A DNA stretch of 64,000 nt, from the NCBI GenBank assembly GCA_030611265.1, contig JAUWQD010000009.1, positions 1-64,000 on the forward strand. The letters run 5' to 3'. Under the pieces are notes generated by a model that worked only from the letters and a program-made list of their open reading frames with translations, ran no database searches and had not been told where the DNA came from. This DNA comes from Methanosarcinaceae archaeon (GTDB lineage: Archaea; Halobacteriota; Methanosarcinia; Methanosarcinales; Methanosarcinaceae). The translations under genes and the position numbers were made by a program. This document shows positions 1 through 9,300 of this stretch, one piece after another (position 1 is the stretch's first letter; each line of letters starts with the position of its first letter).

Positions 1-267
1 GGGATTTCAGAAAAGTTATTAAGGTTGCAGTTTATTGTTACCATGTTGTCCACTAAGCAATATTATTACAGCATGGTATAATTATTTACCTATTGTAATA
101 TTATTGTGGATTAAATCATAACTGGATTATGGAATTGTGCCACTAAAACAAAATAAAATCATGAATTAACAGAAAATAAAGTGAGCTGCATATTCAAGCA
201 AAAATATATGAGGAATACAATCAACAACACGAAATTACATCGTTCATTGTTGCTACTTTCATGTTAC

Positions 268-1026
268 TTATACAACTTCGCTAATATGGCTCAATTCATT
301 GATGTCGATGAGTGTGGACATTGCATTTGTGTGGATCGGTATTCCGTATTCCTGCACGGCTGCCATTGGATTTGTGCCCCCAATTACCACGATCCCAATA
401 TGGTCTCTCTCGACCGGCACATTCAGAATGCTTGTGTTAGGTTCGCTGACTTCCAATATTCCGCTAAATTCAGCATCCACCAGATCTGAAAGAGTACGCT
501 CTATAGCATCTCTGGCTGCAAGTGGACCTTCTCGTAAATTCGCCAGGATGTTTCCGCTACTTGTCCTGAGCATCTGTGTGACAGATGTAAGTTCCTGTGA
601 CATGAGGACTTCCAGCGGGTCAATAGTTGTACTTGTATAGGTCAAAACATCTGTAAATCGCACAGGATGGCCGTTCTTTATCTGAACGATCCCTCCCAGT
701 TTTGGTTTTATTGGTATTCCGGCTTTTAGCAGGATGCCATCGATTGTAATACTGCAAACTGTTGCAATCCCGATCTTTCCCTTTTCAACAACAAGTTCCC
801 CGATCGAATCCCCTTCGTGTAATATCTTCACGTAGGGGCTTACAGCTAAGCCGCTTGTAATTACCATTTTGAATATCTTTGCTGCATCATCAAGTGAGTT
901 TTCATCTATCAATGAGATGTTAACTATGACGTCCCCTTCTTTTGTTTTGGGATCAAATGTTGTCTTAAACATCAGATTTTCTATCGTAGATTGTGTGAAC
1001 TGAATACTGGAATTATTTCTTTGCAA
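268..1026 (-). CDS. NrpR-domain (DUF128) regulator without DNA-binding domain
   Basis: The 252-residue product matches the NrpR effector-binding domain (DUF128): the FKTTFDP-type opening, a GDxIGE turn, and a conserved FTDVLTY/DPLEVL segment are visible. NrpR senses 2-oxoglutarate and represses nitrogen genes in methanogens. Full repressors have an N-terminal winged helix; here only about 18 residues precede the domain, so there is no room for one. This resembles the single-domain NrpRII partner known from Methanosarcina, which works with a separate NrpRI. The chosen start is a TTG preceded by AGAGGG; an ATG at 970-972 (residue 19) is the alternative. It is transcribed away from rfcS across a 470-bp gap. 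Family call is firm; its role as a co-regulator is inference. Confidence 0.8.
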   Translation of the reverse strand: MQRNNSSIQFTQSTIENLMFKTTFDPKTKEGDVIVNISLIDENSLDDAAKIFKMVITSGLAVSPYVKILHEGDSIGELVVEKGKIGIATVCSITIDGILLKAGIPIKPKLGGIVQIKNGHPVRFTDVLTYTSTTIDPLEVLMSQELTSVTQMLRTSSGNILANLREGPLAARDAIERTLSDLVDAEFSGILEVSEPNTSILNVPVERDHIGIVVIGGTNPMAAVQEYGIPIHTNAMSTLIDINELSHISEVV

Positions 1027-1307
1027 TGGTTTACCCTCTAATTTTTAATTCTACATTCGATTAATATATTATATATTTGCTTGTAGAGAGTTTTGATTAA
1101 TTCTGCACAAAGCACAAGATAAACTGTATTACAATTTTACAGACATGTATAATCAAAAACATATTAAACAATGATACATATTCCAGAAAAGGTGAAGACA
1201 TACAAAAGCGAGAGGACATTCACAAAGTACCAATATTTACTCCAGTTTTTTGAACCCTCTCCAACATTGATTGTATGAGCACCTTATAATTTTTTGTAAA
1301 ATCCATT

Positions 1308-1348
1308 GAATCATCCCCTCCAGGATTTGATACTGAGGGGAATGATTC
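1308..1348. other. Imperfect hairpin in the nrpR-rfcS gap
   Basis: Left arm GAATCATCCCCTC (1308-1320) pairs with GAGGGGAATGATTC (1335-1348), with one unpaired base and a 14-nt loop. It lies in the 473-bp gap (1027-1499), which holds no convincing gene. No T-run follows, so it is not an obvious terminator; it may be an operator or part of a small RNA. Confidence 0.5.
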
Positions 1349-1361
1349 ACATGGTATAAAC

Positions 1362-1396
1362 TTTTTCATTTTGTTGACTTGAGTTAAAATGAAAAA
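1362..1396. other. Perfect 11-bp inverted repeat in the nrpR-rfcS gap
   Basis: TTTTTCATTTT (1362-1372) and AAAATGAAAAA (1386-1396) form a perfect 11-bp stem with a 13-nt loop, 14 nt after the preceding hairpin and about 100 nt before rfcS. Function unknown; it could be a regulator-binding palindrome or part of a structured transcript. Confidence 0.5.
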
Positions 1397-1499
1397 TGGT
1401 TAATCAATCGGAAGTAGGGCTATTCGAAAGTACTGAAACTTACGAAAGGTTAAAAAGCAACATTCACATTACTTATGCATCAATAATACCGCAATAACT

Positions 1500-2486
1500 A
1501 TGGATATTTCCACAATAAGCGGAGGGTTCACAATAAAAGAAGAAATATGGATCGAGAAATACAGACCCTTTGAACTTGGTGATGTCGTCGGGCAAACAGA
1601 AGCGATCGAGCGCCTCAAGTCATACATCAAATCAAGGAATCTTCCACACCTGCTTTTTTCGGGTCCTCCTGGTGTTGGCAAGACCGCAACTGCAGTTTCG
1701 ATTGCAAGGGAACTCTTTAAAGATGAGTGGCGCGAGAACTTCACAGAACTCAATGCATCCGATGAGCGCGGAATAGATGTTGTAAGGACCAAGATCAAGA
1801 ACTTTGCAAAAACATCGCCTATCGGGGGTGCGGATTTTAAGATTATATTCCTCGACGAAGCCGATGCATTAACACAAGATGCACAAGCGGCGCTTAGAAG
1901 AACCATGGAGAAATACACCAACAACTGTCGCTTCATATTATCATGCAATTATTCATCAAAGATCATAGAACCCATCCAATCCAGATGCGCAGTGTATAGG
2001 TTTCGCCCGCTGTCAGACGATGCCATATCAGAGAGGATACGCTACATAGCAAAGATTGAAGGGGTAGAGGTCGCAGACGATGGCATCGAAGCAATCGCAT
2101 ATGTAGCTCAGGGTGACATGCGAAAAGCCATAAATTCATTGCAGGCTGCAGCACTTATTGATTCAACCATACACAAGGATATGATCTACCGGATAACCAC
2201 AACCGCACATCCTGAAGAGATAACTGACCTCATAAAAACAGCACTTGATGGTAATTTTACGGCTGCGCGAAATAAACTTGATAAACTTGTTCTTGAGCAG
2301 GGGCTATCCGGCGAGGATGTCGTTGGTCAGATATACAGGGCAATGTTCGAACTTGATATACCCGATAAACTCATGGTCGAACTCATAGATGTTATTGGTG
2401 AGATCGATTTCAGGCTTACCGAAGGTGCAAACGAGAAGATACAGCTTGAAGCACTTCTCGCTCATTTCGCACTAAGGTCGGAGTGA
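1500..2486 (+). CDS. rfcS: Replication factor C small subunit
   Basis: AAA+ clamp-loader subunit that, with RfcL, opens and loads the PCNA ring during DNA replication. The 328 residues are the usual length. Visible motifs are the N-terminal WxEKYRP box (about residues 17-23), Walker A GPPGVGKT (K61), Walker B IIFLDEAD, sensor RRTMEKY, and the SRC arginine-finger motif that gives RFC proteins their name, followed by the C-terminal collar region. The ATG at 1500 places the EKYRP box near the N terminus, as expected. It overlaps or abuts the next gene around 2483-2489, so the two are probably co-transcribed. Family and function are certain from sequence. Confidence 0.97.
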   Translation: MDISTISGGFTIKEEIWIEKYRPFELGDVVGQTEAIERLKSYIKSRNLPHLLFSGPPGVGKTATAVSIARELFKDEWRENFTELNASDERGIDVVRTKIKNFAKTSPIGGADFKIIFLDEADALTQDAQAALRRTMEKYTNNCRFILSCNYSSKIIEPIQSRCAVYRFRPLSDDAISERIRYIAKIEGVEVADDGIEAIAYVAQGDMRKAINSLQAAALIDSTIHKDMIYRITTTAHPEEITDLIKTALDGNFTAARNKLDKLVLEQGLSGEDVVGQIYRAMFELDIPDKLMVELIDVIGEIDFRLTEGANEKIQLEALLAHFALRSE

Positions 2487-2488
2487 AA

Positions 2489-2995
2489 ATGCCTTTTGAA
2501 GAACAATTGATCGAACTTTTCGGGTCAGTGCCACACTGGCTTGCAACTATACTGTTGAGCGCAACACCTGTTTCCGAACTGAGGGGTGCGATACCCATCG
2601 CAATAGGAGTATATGGGATGGGGGCTGTCGAGACATACATTCTTGCAGTTATTGGAAACATGCTGCCGGTCATTCCACTGCTCTTGTTTCTGGATCCGGT
2701 GTCCACATACCTGCGACGCTTTAAGATATGGGATATGTTCTTTTCATGGTTGTTCACAAGAACTCATCACAAACACTCAGAAAGGTTTGAAAAATACGGC
2801 ACTCTTGCACTCACAATATTTGTAGCGATCCCGCTTCCTGTAACAGGTGCATGGACAGGGTGCGCTGCCGCATTTGTATTTGGCATTAAGTTTCGACATG
2901 CCCTGTTGGCGATATCGGCAGGTGTTATGATCGCAGGTATCATTGTAACTGTAGTTTCACTTGCAGGAATTGGTGCGATTAATCTGATGCTATAA
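2489..2995 (+). CDS. Small multidrug export-type membrane protein (COG2426)
   Basis: A 168-residue integral membrane protein of the COG2426 'small multi-drug export' type. It has four or five hydrophobic stretches and the typical LLSATPVSELRGAIPI opening, followed by a PLPVTGAWTG motif near residue 115. The substrate is unknown; the family name comes from weak similarity to exporters. The ATG at 2489 is preferred, although an in-frame GTG at 2483 would overlap the rfcS stop. It follows rfcS directly, but no functional link to clamp loading is evident. Confidence 0.8.
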   Translation: MPFEEQLIELFGSVPHWLATILLSATPVSELRGAIPIAIGVYGMGAVETYILAVIGNMLPVIPLLLFLDPVSTYLRRFKIWDMFFSWLFTRTHHKHSERFEKYGTLALTIFVAIPLPVTGAWTGCAAAFVFGIKFRHALLAISAGVMIAGIIVTVVSLAGIGAINLML

Positions 2996-3081
2996 AAACC
3001 AATTCGAAACGTTCATATTAGGTAATGTAATAAGAGAAAAATACGTTTAATATTCTGTATTTAATATGTGAGGTATTTAGC

Positions 3082-3330
3082 ATGGCGAAAGCAAACAAAA
3101 AAATAGTACAATCTGATAAATGTACAGGGTGTGGAATTTGTGATTCAGTATGTCCAATCAACACAAAACTTGAGAAAAAGGATGATTTTGATCATGACAC
3201 TGCAAAATTAGCGATTAGAGTCCGTAACGGAAGTGCAGCAGTTGATGAGGAAATCTGCATCGCATGCGGTTCATGTGTGCGCAGCTGTCCGGTAGAATCT
3301 CTTTCTATCGTAGAGATTGCGGCTGTGTAA
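3082..3330 (+). CDS. Two-cluster [4Fe-4S] ferredoxin
   Basis: An 82-residue soluble ferredoxin with two complete CxxCxxCxxxCP motifs: CTGCGICDSVCP near residues 14-25 and CIACGSCVRSCP near residues 58-69. The roughly 30-residue spacer contains a charged loop, longer than in clostridial ferredoxins and similar to polyferredoxin-like modules of methanogens. It probably carries low-potential electrons in the cytoplasm; its partner cannot be named. The start ATG at 3082 is preceded by GAGGT. It is a single gene converging on the histone gene. Confidence 0.92.
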   Translation: MAKANKKIVQSDKCTGCGICDSVCPINTKLEKKDDFDHDTAKLAIRVRNGSAAVDEEICIACGSCVRSCPVESLSIVEIAAV

Positions 3331-3346
3331 GTTAATCTTTTTTTAG

Positions 3347-3379
3347 TAAAAAAGGAATGTTGTGAACTAAATTCACAAC
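3347..3379 (-). terminator. Terminator-like hairpin between ferredoxin and histone genes
   Basis: GTTGTGAA (3359-3366) and TTCACAAC (3372-3379) make a perfect 8-bp stem with a 5-nt loop. On the minus strand a T-rich run follows (A-run at 3347-3353 on the plus strand). The stem overlaps the histone stop codon. The ferredoxin side also has a T7 run at 3338-3345. Confidence 0.5.
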
Positions 3380-3579
3380 CTTTCCATTGCTAATTTTATA
3401 TCTTCTGCTTTTACAGTTTTTCTTTTAGCATGTTTTGCCAATACAATTGCTTCTTCTGCGATTTCCAAACCGTATTGTTCTAATATCTCAGCAAGTTCAA
3501 CTCCTGCAGTCACACTAACCCTATCTGCGCCTGCACTTCTTATTAGACGCTCAACGGGTGCGTATGGTATAATTGTCAC
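3373..3579 (-). CDS. Archaeal histone (HMf family)
   Basis: A single histone fold of about 68 residues: the N-terminal PYAPVERLIRSAG helix, the central helix ending in AEEAIVLAKHAKRKTV, and the closing KAEDIKLAMERL helix with the conserved AEDI motif. These proteins dimerise and wrap DNA. The start is best placed at the GTG at 3577-3579, because a near-perfect GGAGGTGAT ribosome site lies just upstream; the ATG five codons earlier is itself part of that site. The gene is monocistronic and divergent from the RPA gene, with about 200 bp of shared promoter DNA. Confidence 0.95.
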   Translation of the reverse strand: MTIIPYAPVERLIRSAGADRVSVTAGVELAEILEQYGLEIAEEAIVLAKHAKRKTVKAEDIKLAMERL

Positions 3580-3786
3580 AAATATCACCTCCATATATTC
3601 TTAAATTCATAGTTAAATGATTATACGTTCTTTAATTAGAGAAAGGAGCATATATATCTTATTATTAAACGCGGATATGTAGAAAAATGTGGAAATATCC
3701 CAATCCTTCCGGATATGTAGATATGTTTATTGCCAAGTACCTCCATAGAAAGTCTAACAACTGTCTCACTTATCGGGAGGCTTATT

Positions 3787-5124
3787 ATGAACAACAAACT
3801 GGCGCCTCATATCGAAGAGCTAACAAAGGCGCTTGAAAGTATAAGTACAAATATTGATGAATCACAGATACAGGAAGAACTTGAAAAACTTCTGGATTTT
3901 CGCGTACCCCTAGATGAAGCAAAACGGACAATTATTCGCAAATACAAGTCCGCTTCAATGCCGGTAATGAAAATAAGGAACATCACAGCCGGACTCAAGG
4001 GGTTTGAAGTTACAGGGCGCATAATAGATGTTACAGAAAAAAGTGTGAACTTGCGCGGCAAGGACACAATCATATTTTCAGGCACACTTGCCGATGAAGA
4101 TGGAGCCTGTTCTTTTACCGCATGGAGCAATTATTCGCTTAAGATCGGAGATGTTATCCGAATCAAAAATGCATATTCGCGCAGCTGGCATAATCGCTCT
4201 GAAGTGAATTTCGGAGAACGTTCTCATGTTGAAAAACTACCTGATGATGTGCTGCCATCAATAGATGAACTTACCAAAACCCCTGTCAAGAAACTGCGTG
4301 ATGTTGCAAATACTGACCTGTCCGTAAGCTCTGTGACAGTCATTCTTGAATTTTCTCACAGGAACATTAACGTCAAAGGCGAGGAAGTAACAATTGTTGA
4401 AGGCGTACTTGCAGACGAAACTGCAAAACTTCCATTCACGTCATGGGTACCGCTTGATGGTCTGGATATTGGAAGCACCATCCGATTTGAAAAAGCATCA
4501 GTCCGGATGTTCAGGGGCGTCCCATCCCTGAATTTAAACGATAACACAACAATAAATGCTGTTGATGCATCAACTGAAGAACTGCCATTTACTTTTGAAT
4601 CCGCAAATATGGTACCGGAGTCTGTCCCAATCAGTGAGATAATGGAGAAGGACGGGATGTTTGATGTTATAGCACTTGGAAATATCATATCAATAAGACC
4701 GGGGTCAGGTATTATTACCCGGTGTCCCGACTGTAACCGCGTGATCCAAAAGAACACCTGCCGCGTGCATGGGACTGTGGAAGGTGTGAAAGATATGCGG
4801 ATCAAAGCGATACTGGATGATGGAACAGGTGCGATTTCAGTGATGCTGAATCGGGAACTTTCCGAGATCGCATATGGCAGGAGTATGGTCGAAGCGGAAA
4901 ATATAATCCAAAAAGCAATGTCGCAGGACGCAGTATTTGAAGACATGAGGCAGGTTCTTACCGGAAAGTATCTCGCAGTTCGGGGCAATACGTCAAGTAC
5001 CGAGTTCGGTGTCATGCTTGTGTCAAAATCTGCATGGATGCCTGATAATAATATCAATGAGCGCGTGAATGCACTCATGAAGCGTCTGGGAAATAATAAA
5101 GAAGAGGAGGCTGACAATGGTTGA
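3787..5124 (+). CDS. rpa: Replication factor A, single-stranded DNA-binding protein with OB folds and zinc finger
   Basis: A 445-residue RPA-type protein with an N-terminal helical region and repeated OB-fold segments (for example a GFEVTGRIIDVTEK strand pair near residue 80 and a second module near 190-290). A C-terminal CxxC-x8-CxxH zinc motif (CPDC...CRVH) sits about residues 315-330 within the last OB fold. Methanosarcina RPA proteins share this OB/zinc-finger plan. It coats single-stranded DNA in replication and repair. An in-frame TTG at 3730 exists, but GGGAGG ends six bases before the ATG at 3787, which fixes the start. It overlaps the next gene by 8 bp, so the two subunits are translationally coupled. 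Confidence 0.9.
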   Translation: MNNKLAPHIEELTKALESISTNIDESQIQEELEKLLDFRVPLDEAKRTIIRKYKSASMPVMKIRNITAGLKGFEVTGRIIDVTEKSVNLRGKDTIIFSGTLADEDGACSFTAWSNYSLKIGDVIRIKNAYSRSWHNRSEVNFGERSHVEKLPDDVLPSIDELTKTPVKKLRDVANTDLSVSSVTVILEFSHRNINVKGEEVTIVEGVLADETAKLPFTSWVPLDGLDIGSTIRFEKASVRMFRGVPSLNLNDNTTINAVDASTEELPFTFESANMVPESVPISEIMEKDGMFDVIALGNIISIRPGSGIITRCPDCNRVIQKNTCRVHGTVEGVKDMRIKAILDDGTGAISVMLNRELSEIAYGRSMVEAENIIQKAMSQDAVFEDMRQVLTGKYLAVRGNTSSTEFGVMLVSKSAWMPDNNINERVNALMKRLGNNKEEEADNG

Positions 5125-5980
5125 GAGAGAGGTTGCACAACGTCTTTTTGCAAAGGAGTTCAATGATTCCAAGTTCAATATACATCCAAAACCGGACGAA
5201 GTTAATCACGATGGCGGGCATGCTCCTAATTTCATTGTCAGTCCATTGGGATCTAAAATAAACAGGCTATTTGCCGCAGGAGTTGTTACAGAGATCGATA
5301 ATATCGGAACCGAGCATGACCTGTGGCGGGCACGTGTGGTTGACCCAAGCGGCGCTTTTATCGTCTATGCAGGACAGTATCAGCCCGAAGCTGCGATATT
5401 TTTGTCTACTATGGAGGTTCCCGCATATGTTTCAGTTGTCGGGAAAGCCCGAATATATGAACCAGAAGATGGCTCTGTGTTCGTTTCCATTCGACCTGAA
5501 GATATCAATGTTATCGATGCAGACATACGTGACCGCTGGATCGTAGATGCCGCAGAACTGACACTTGACAGGATCGATGCTTTTTCAATGGCACTTGCAA
5601 GTGGTCTGAGCGGATCAGAACTTTTTGAACATCTGGTACAGAACAATATCCCAAATGGACTTGTAGAAGGTATTGTTCTTGCTCTTGATTACTATCACAC
5701 GGATGCGGATTACTTGCAAAAATTGAAAGATACGGTGCTGGATTGCGTAAAATCCATCGGCTCGGGATCAGGTGATGAAAATGCAGTTCCTGATGAGGAT
5801 CTTATCCTCGAACTTATGAATGAGATGGATACCGGAAAAGGCATTGATTATGCTGAACTGATCATAATCGCAAAATCTCGCGGAATGGCTGAGAATGTGA
5901 TCGTTGCAGCGGTTCGCAAACTACTTGCAAAGGGCATGTGTTACGAGCCAAAGATCGGAATATTGAAGGTTGTTTCCTAA
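5117..5980 (+). CDS. RPA-associated OB-fold protein (COG3390)
   Basis: A 287-residue partner of archaeal RPA (COG3390 type). The N-terminal half has an OB-like domain beginning with an FIVSPLGSKINRLFAAGVVTE segment, where the partner binds DNA or RPA. The C-terminal third, after an acidic linker near residue 220, has a small winged-helix-like ending. The gene overlaps the RPA reading frame by 8 bp and is preceded by GAGGAGG, which indicates coupled translation and a common complex. Family assignment is good; the exact contribution to DNA binding is inferred from family knowledge. Confidence 0.88.
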   Translation: MVEREVAQRLFAKEFNDSKFNIHPKPDEVNHDGGHAPNFIVSPLGSKINRLFAAGVVTEIDNIGTEHDLWRARVVDPSGAFIVYAGQYQPEAAIFLSTMEVPAYVSVVGKARIYEPEDGSVFVSIRPEDINVIDADIRDRWIVDAAELTLDRIDAFSMALASGLSGSELFEHLVQNNIPNGLVEGIVLALDYYHTDADYLQKLKDTVLDCVKSIGSGSGDENAVPDEDLILELMNEMDTGKGIDYAELIIIAKSRGMAENVIVAAVRKLLAKGMCYEPKIGILKVVS

Positions 5981-5997
5981 GTGTATGCCGCGCGCGT

Positions 5998-6051
5998 GCC
6001 GCCACGTCATTGGATACGATCCGGCGGCTGCCCGGACTGCAAAATCCGTTG
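5998..6051 (+). other. Possible tRNA-Cys remnant
   Basis: A GC-rich patch contains GGACTGCAAAATCCG, close to a tRNA-Cys anticodon arm with GCA in the loop but with one extra A, giving an eight-base loop. Upstream GCCGCC and GGCGGC could form a stem. No T arm or 3' acceptor half follows, so it is not a functional tRNA. It lies between the RPA operon and the large defence-type gene. This could be chance. Confidence 0.25.
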
Positions 6052-6069
6052 ACTTTTGATAATGATTTT

Positions 6070-6219
6070 TCAGCGTTTTACCCAATCCACATAAGATCCT
6101 GTAAATGGACGAGGTGACACTCTTCCAACTCGAATTTTGCAATTCGGACATATTTTTTCTATTCCTGGTATCATTGTCTGACAATCCGGACACGGTCTAT
6201 CTGCATAGTGGCTTTCCAT
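6070..6219 (-). CDS. Small zinc-ribbon protein
   Basis: A 49-residue protein with one zinc ribbon (CPDC near residue 10 and CPNC near residue 24) and a basic tail. The ATG at 6217-6219 is preceded by an AAAGTGAT ribosome site, so the longer in-frame extension to 6285 is probably not translated. Its 3' end faces the RPA operon, and the large ATPase gene follows about 100 bp upstream on the same strand map. Function unknown; zinc ribbons of this size often bind nucleic acid or act as adaptors. Confidence 0.6.
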   Translation of the reverse strand: MESHYADRPCPDCQTMIPGIEKICPNCKIRVGRVSPRPFTGSYVDWVKR

Positions 6220-6337
6220 AAATATCACTTTTATTCCATTATTATTTAAACATAGGGATTTCTGAATTGGGACATATTCACACACTACAACTTTTATAAA
6301 ACAGTGCTGCCACCATAGACTTCATACACTGTAAAAT

Positions 6338-9300
6338 CTAAATTTTGATAGTAAACTTTTCAATTGTTATTCCACCATTCATCATTTTTCTACAAGGATT
6401 CACAATATCTAAAATTTTCATCTTGTCGCCATCTTTGAAAACACGATAAATGTGATATTTATCACCTTTTTCTTGAGCCTTTTCAAATTGTCTCTTAGAG
6501 AAGTAAAAGACGGTATTGACATTTTGTACTGTGGTTTTCACTTCAATATATTCTTCATCACCGTTTTTTGTTATTGATATATCGTAAGGTTTTTTTGCAT
6601 CACCATTTTCATTTTGCCAGTGGATTTCCACACTATCATTGTATTTATGTTCCAAATACCGGACAACAATTTGTTCGCCGCTCATCCCAATTTCTTTCAT
6701 TGTATCGGAAGATGGTATTTTTCTGTCTGAACCACCATCGACCCCATTTATCTTTATTCCATTATATTCTTTTGTTGAAAGATTATCTCGTTTAGCTGGT
6801 ACTGCACCTGGCTCCTCATATGCCTCAAATTCAATTTCCGCATGGGATACATCATATTTTGTGAAATTATCTCCGTCATATTTAGAATCGTCTGGTATGC
6901 CATCCACATCCTTTTCTGTAGACGCATCTGATTTGCCGCCGGGTTGTACATGTTTACTTGATTTCCCAGATGGCACAGTCTTTTTTGAACTCCCGCCAGT
7001 AATCATATCAGCAAATTCTTCAGGTACTTTACCGGCTACATTTCTGGGTTTAGCATCAATAGCTTCTTCAGTGATATCACCACCTATTTCTTCGGATTTT
7101 TTATCGGCTACATCTCCGGGTTTAGCACCAAGATCTTCTTTAGTCATATCACCATTCGTTTCATCAGACTCTTTATCGACTATACCCCCGCCTTCTCCCG
7201 TTTCGGATGGGATATCAACAGATTGAGGTAAATGGTCTAATAATTTTATATCGTGGGCTATTAAATACTTCTCAATCTCATCCGCTTTATCTAAAGACTC
7301 TATGATGTGTTCAAATAGTGAAGCAGCCATATAATCGATTTCAAATAAATCACATAAACCTTTTGATATATTCAGAATTTTTTCAGGTTTTGAAGTGTTA
7401 TCCTTAATTAGAATATATTCTTCAAGATTGTAATAGAAATGCTCACATGAACCAATAAAATAAACATCAGTACCTTTAATTGAATGTTTGACGTGAATCC
7501 CTTCAGCATATTGAACTGATAAGTTTTTGAGGAGATTTGTATAATCCTTTACCGATTTGTTATTATGAGAACTACTATTTACAACAGCAAGAAGGTATTT
7601 ACTAATTTTGTCCAAATCAAATAGTTCACTTTCTACGCAACGTTTGTTTGGAATCTCTTCATTTAAAGTCTTCTCAATTGAATTATCCAGTAACAGTAAC
7701 TCCAATTTATCGATTAAATTTTTGTACTCTTCATAATTAGCATCTATAACGTGCTTTTTGAAATTGGGAGAATACTTGCTAAACAGATCATGTGCTCTAC
7801 TGTACTGCCTTATAAAGAATAGTTCATCGGTAAATTTATGGAATTCACCATCTTCGCAGTAAATACATCCCTCATTCTTAAATTTCACAATGGAATTATC
7901 AATTTCATCTAAAGCGTCCATTTTAGTTATCAACTGTTCGACAATCTTATAAATAAAATTTCGGTGATTTGTAAATTCATCCCCATCCAAACCTTCTTCT
8001 TTGTAATTTTGTAATTCGACCAGTCTTTCAAGATAATGCTTAATACCAATTTTACCCTCTTGTAACATACCCAAATCAGTAAAGAATTTACCTAATTTAT
8101 GTTTTTTGTATTTATCCGAAATACATCCTCTGTTTCCAAATATGTTCATACCCTTTGCTTTATAGTCCCACGCGACCTTGTTTATAGGATACCATTTTTC
8201 ACCCGCCTGATCGATTAAAATAATTTCTTTCGTTTTCAACTCATTTTCAGTCAAATCACTACGTTTAACAGACTGTAGATATTTTAAAAGATTACACAGC
8301 TGTTCTAATTTTGTGTCAAAACTATCATTAGATATTTTTAACGTTTCGATTTGGTTTATTAAAGTTTCCTGATCATGTTTTTTGAAAAATGTATCTATAA
8401 AATCTGGGTTTTTTAATCCATCCAAATTTAAATAAGGTTGACCAGATATGAGATCTGAACCGTTACTATAGAACACATCTTTTGGTTTTAACAATTTATC
8501 ATTGTCAATAGATGGAATCCATTCTGCAGTTAAAAGAGAAGATAGTAGACTGCTGCCTTCCACCTGCATATCGAATGGATAAATACTCGATTGCGCTGTC
8601 CAATAATTTCCAGAGAGCGTCGTTTCATTCCATTTTTTTTCCCACATCCCATCTAGTAACAATATCAACTTTTTAGCTAATTTCTCTTTATCCTTTATGT
8701 TACACTTCACAAACAAATCCAAATCTACACTGGTTGGATCATTTATGTATTCAATTCTGTAAGTCGGCTCCTTTTTCCAGTCTTGAACAATCTTTATGCT
8801 CATCATTTCATCACTAATATCATCTTTGTATATTCCTTGATATTCTCTTTGTTCTTCATCACTCACGTATTGCGGTTTCTTAATTATTCTTGGCTTATCT
8901 TCAACACCCAATTCGGAGAACCAGTTTTTAATTTCATCTAATGAATTTTTCTCACCGTCGTTCAATTTTTCTATATAGATAGGATCCAAAAAATGACATC
9001 CAATTGGTGAGAAAATATCTTCTAAATAATATGATGAATTAGTCTTACTAAAGTATTCACATGAGAAATAAATCTCATTGGGTGCGTACCAACCACCATT
9101 TTTTATTTTCAGGAGAATCTTACCACTATTACGACGGAAACGGTAAAAAGTAGACCAAAGAGGATTATTAACGCTTATTTCATTTATTTTATCTTTATTT
9201 TTGAATAAGTACGTTGTGTAGAATAGCATCTCCTCTTCATTGAGATTATCTGGTTGTAAATTATCAATTACATTAATTATGTATCCGATAATTGATTCCT

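Noticed and set aside
181..489. 102-codon plus-strand frame at the window start
   Set aside because: Most of it lies antisense to the NrpR-like gene, and it has no ribosome site or recognisable motif.
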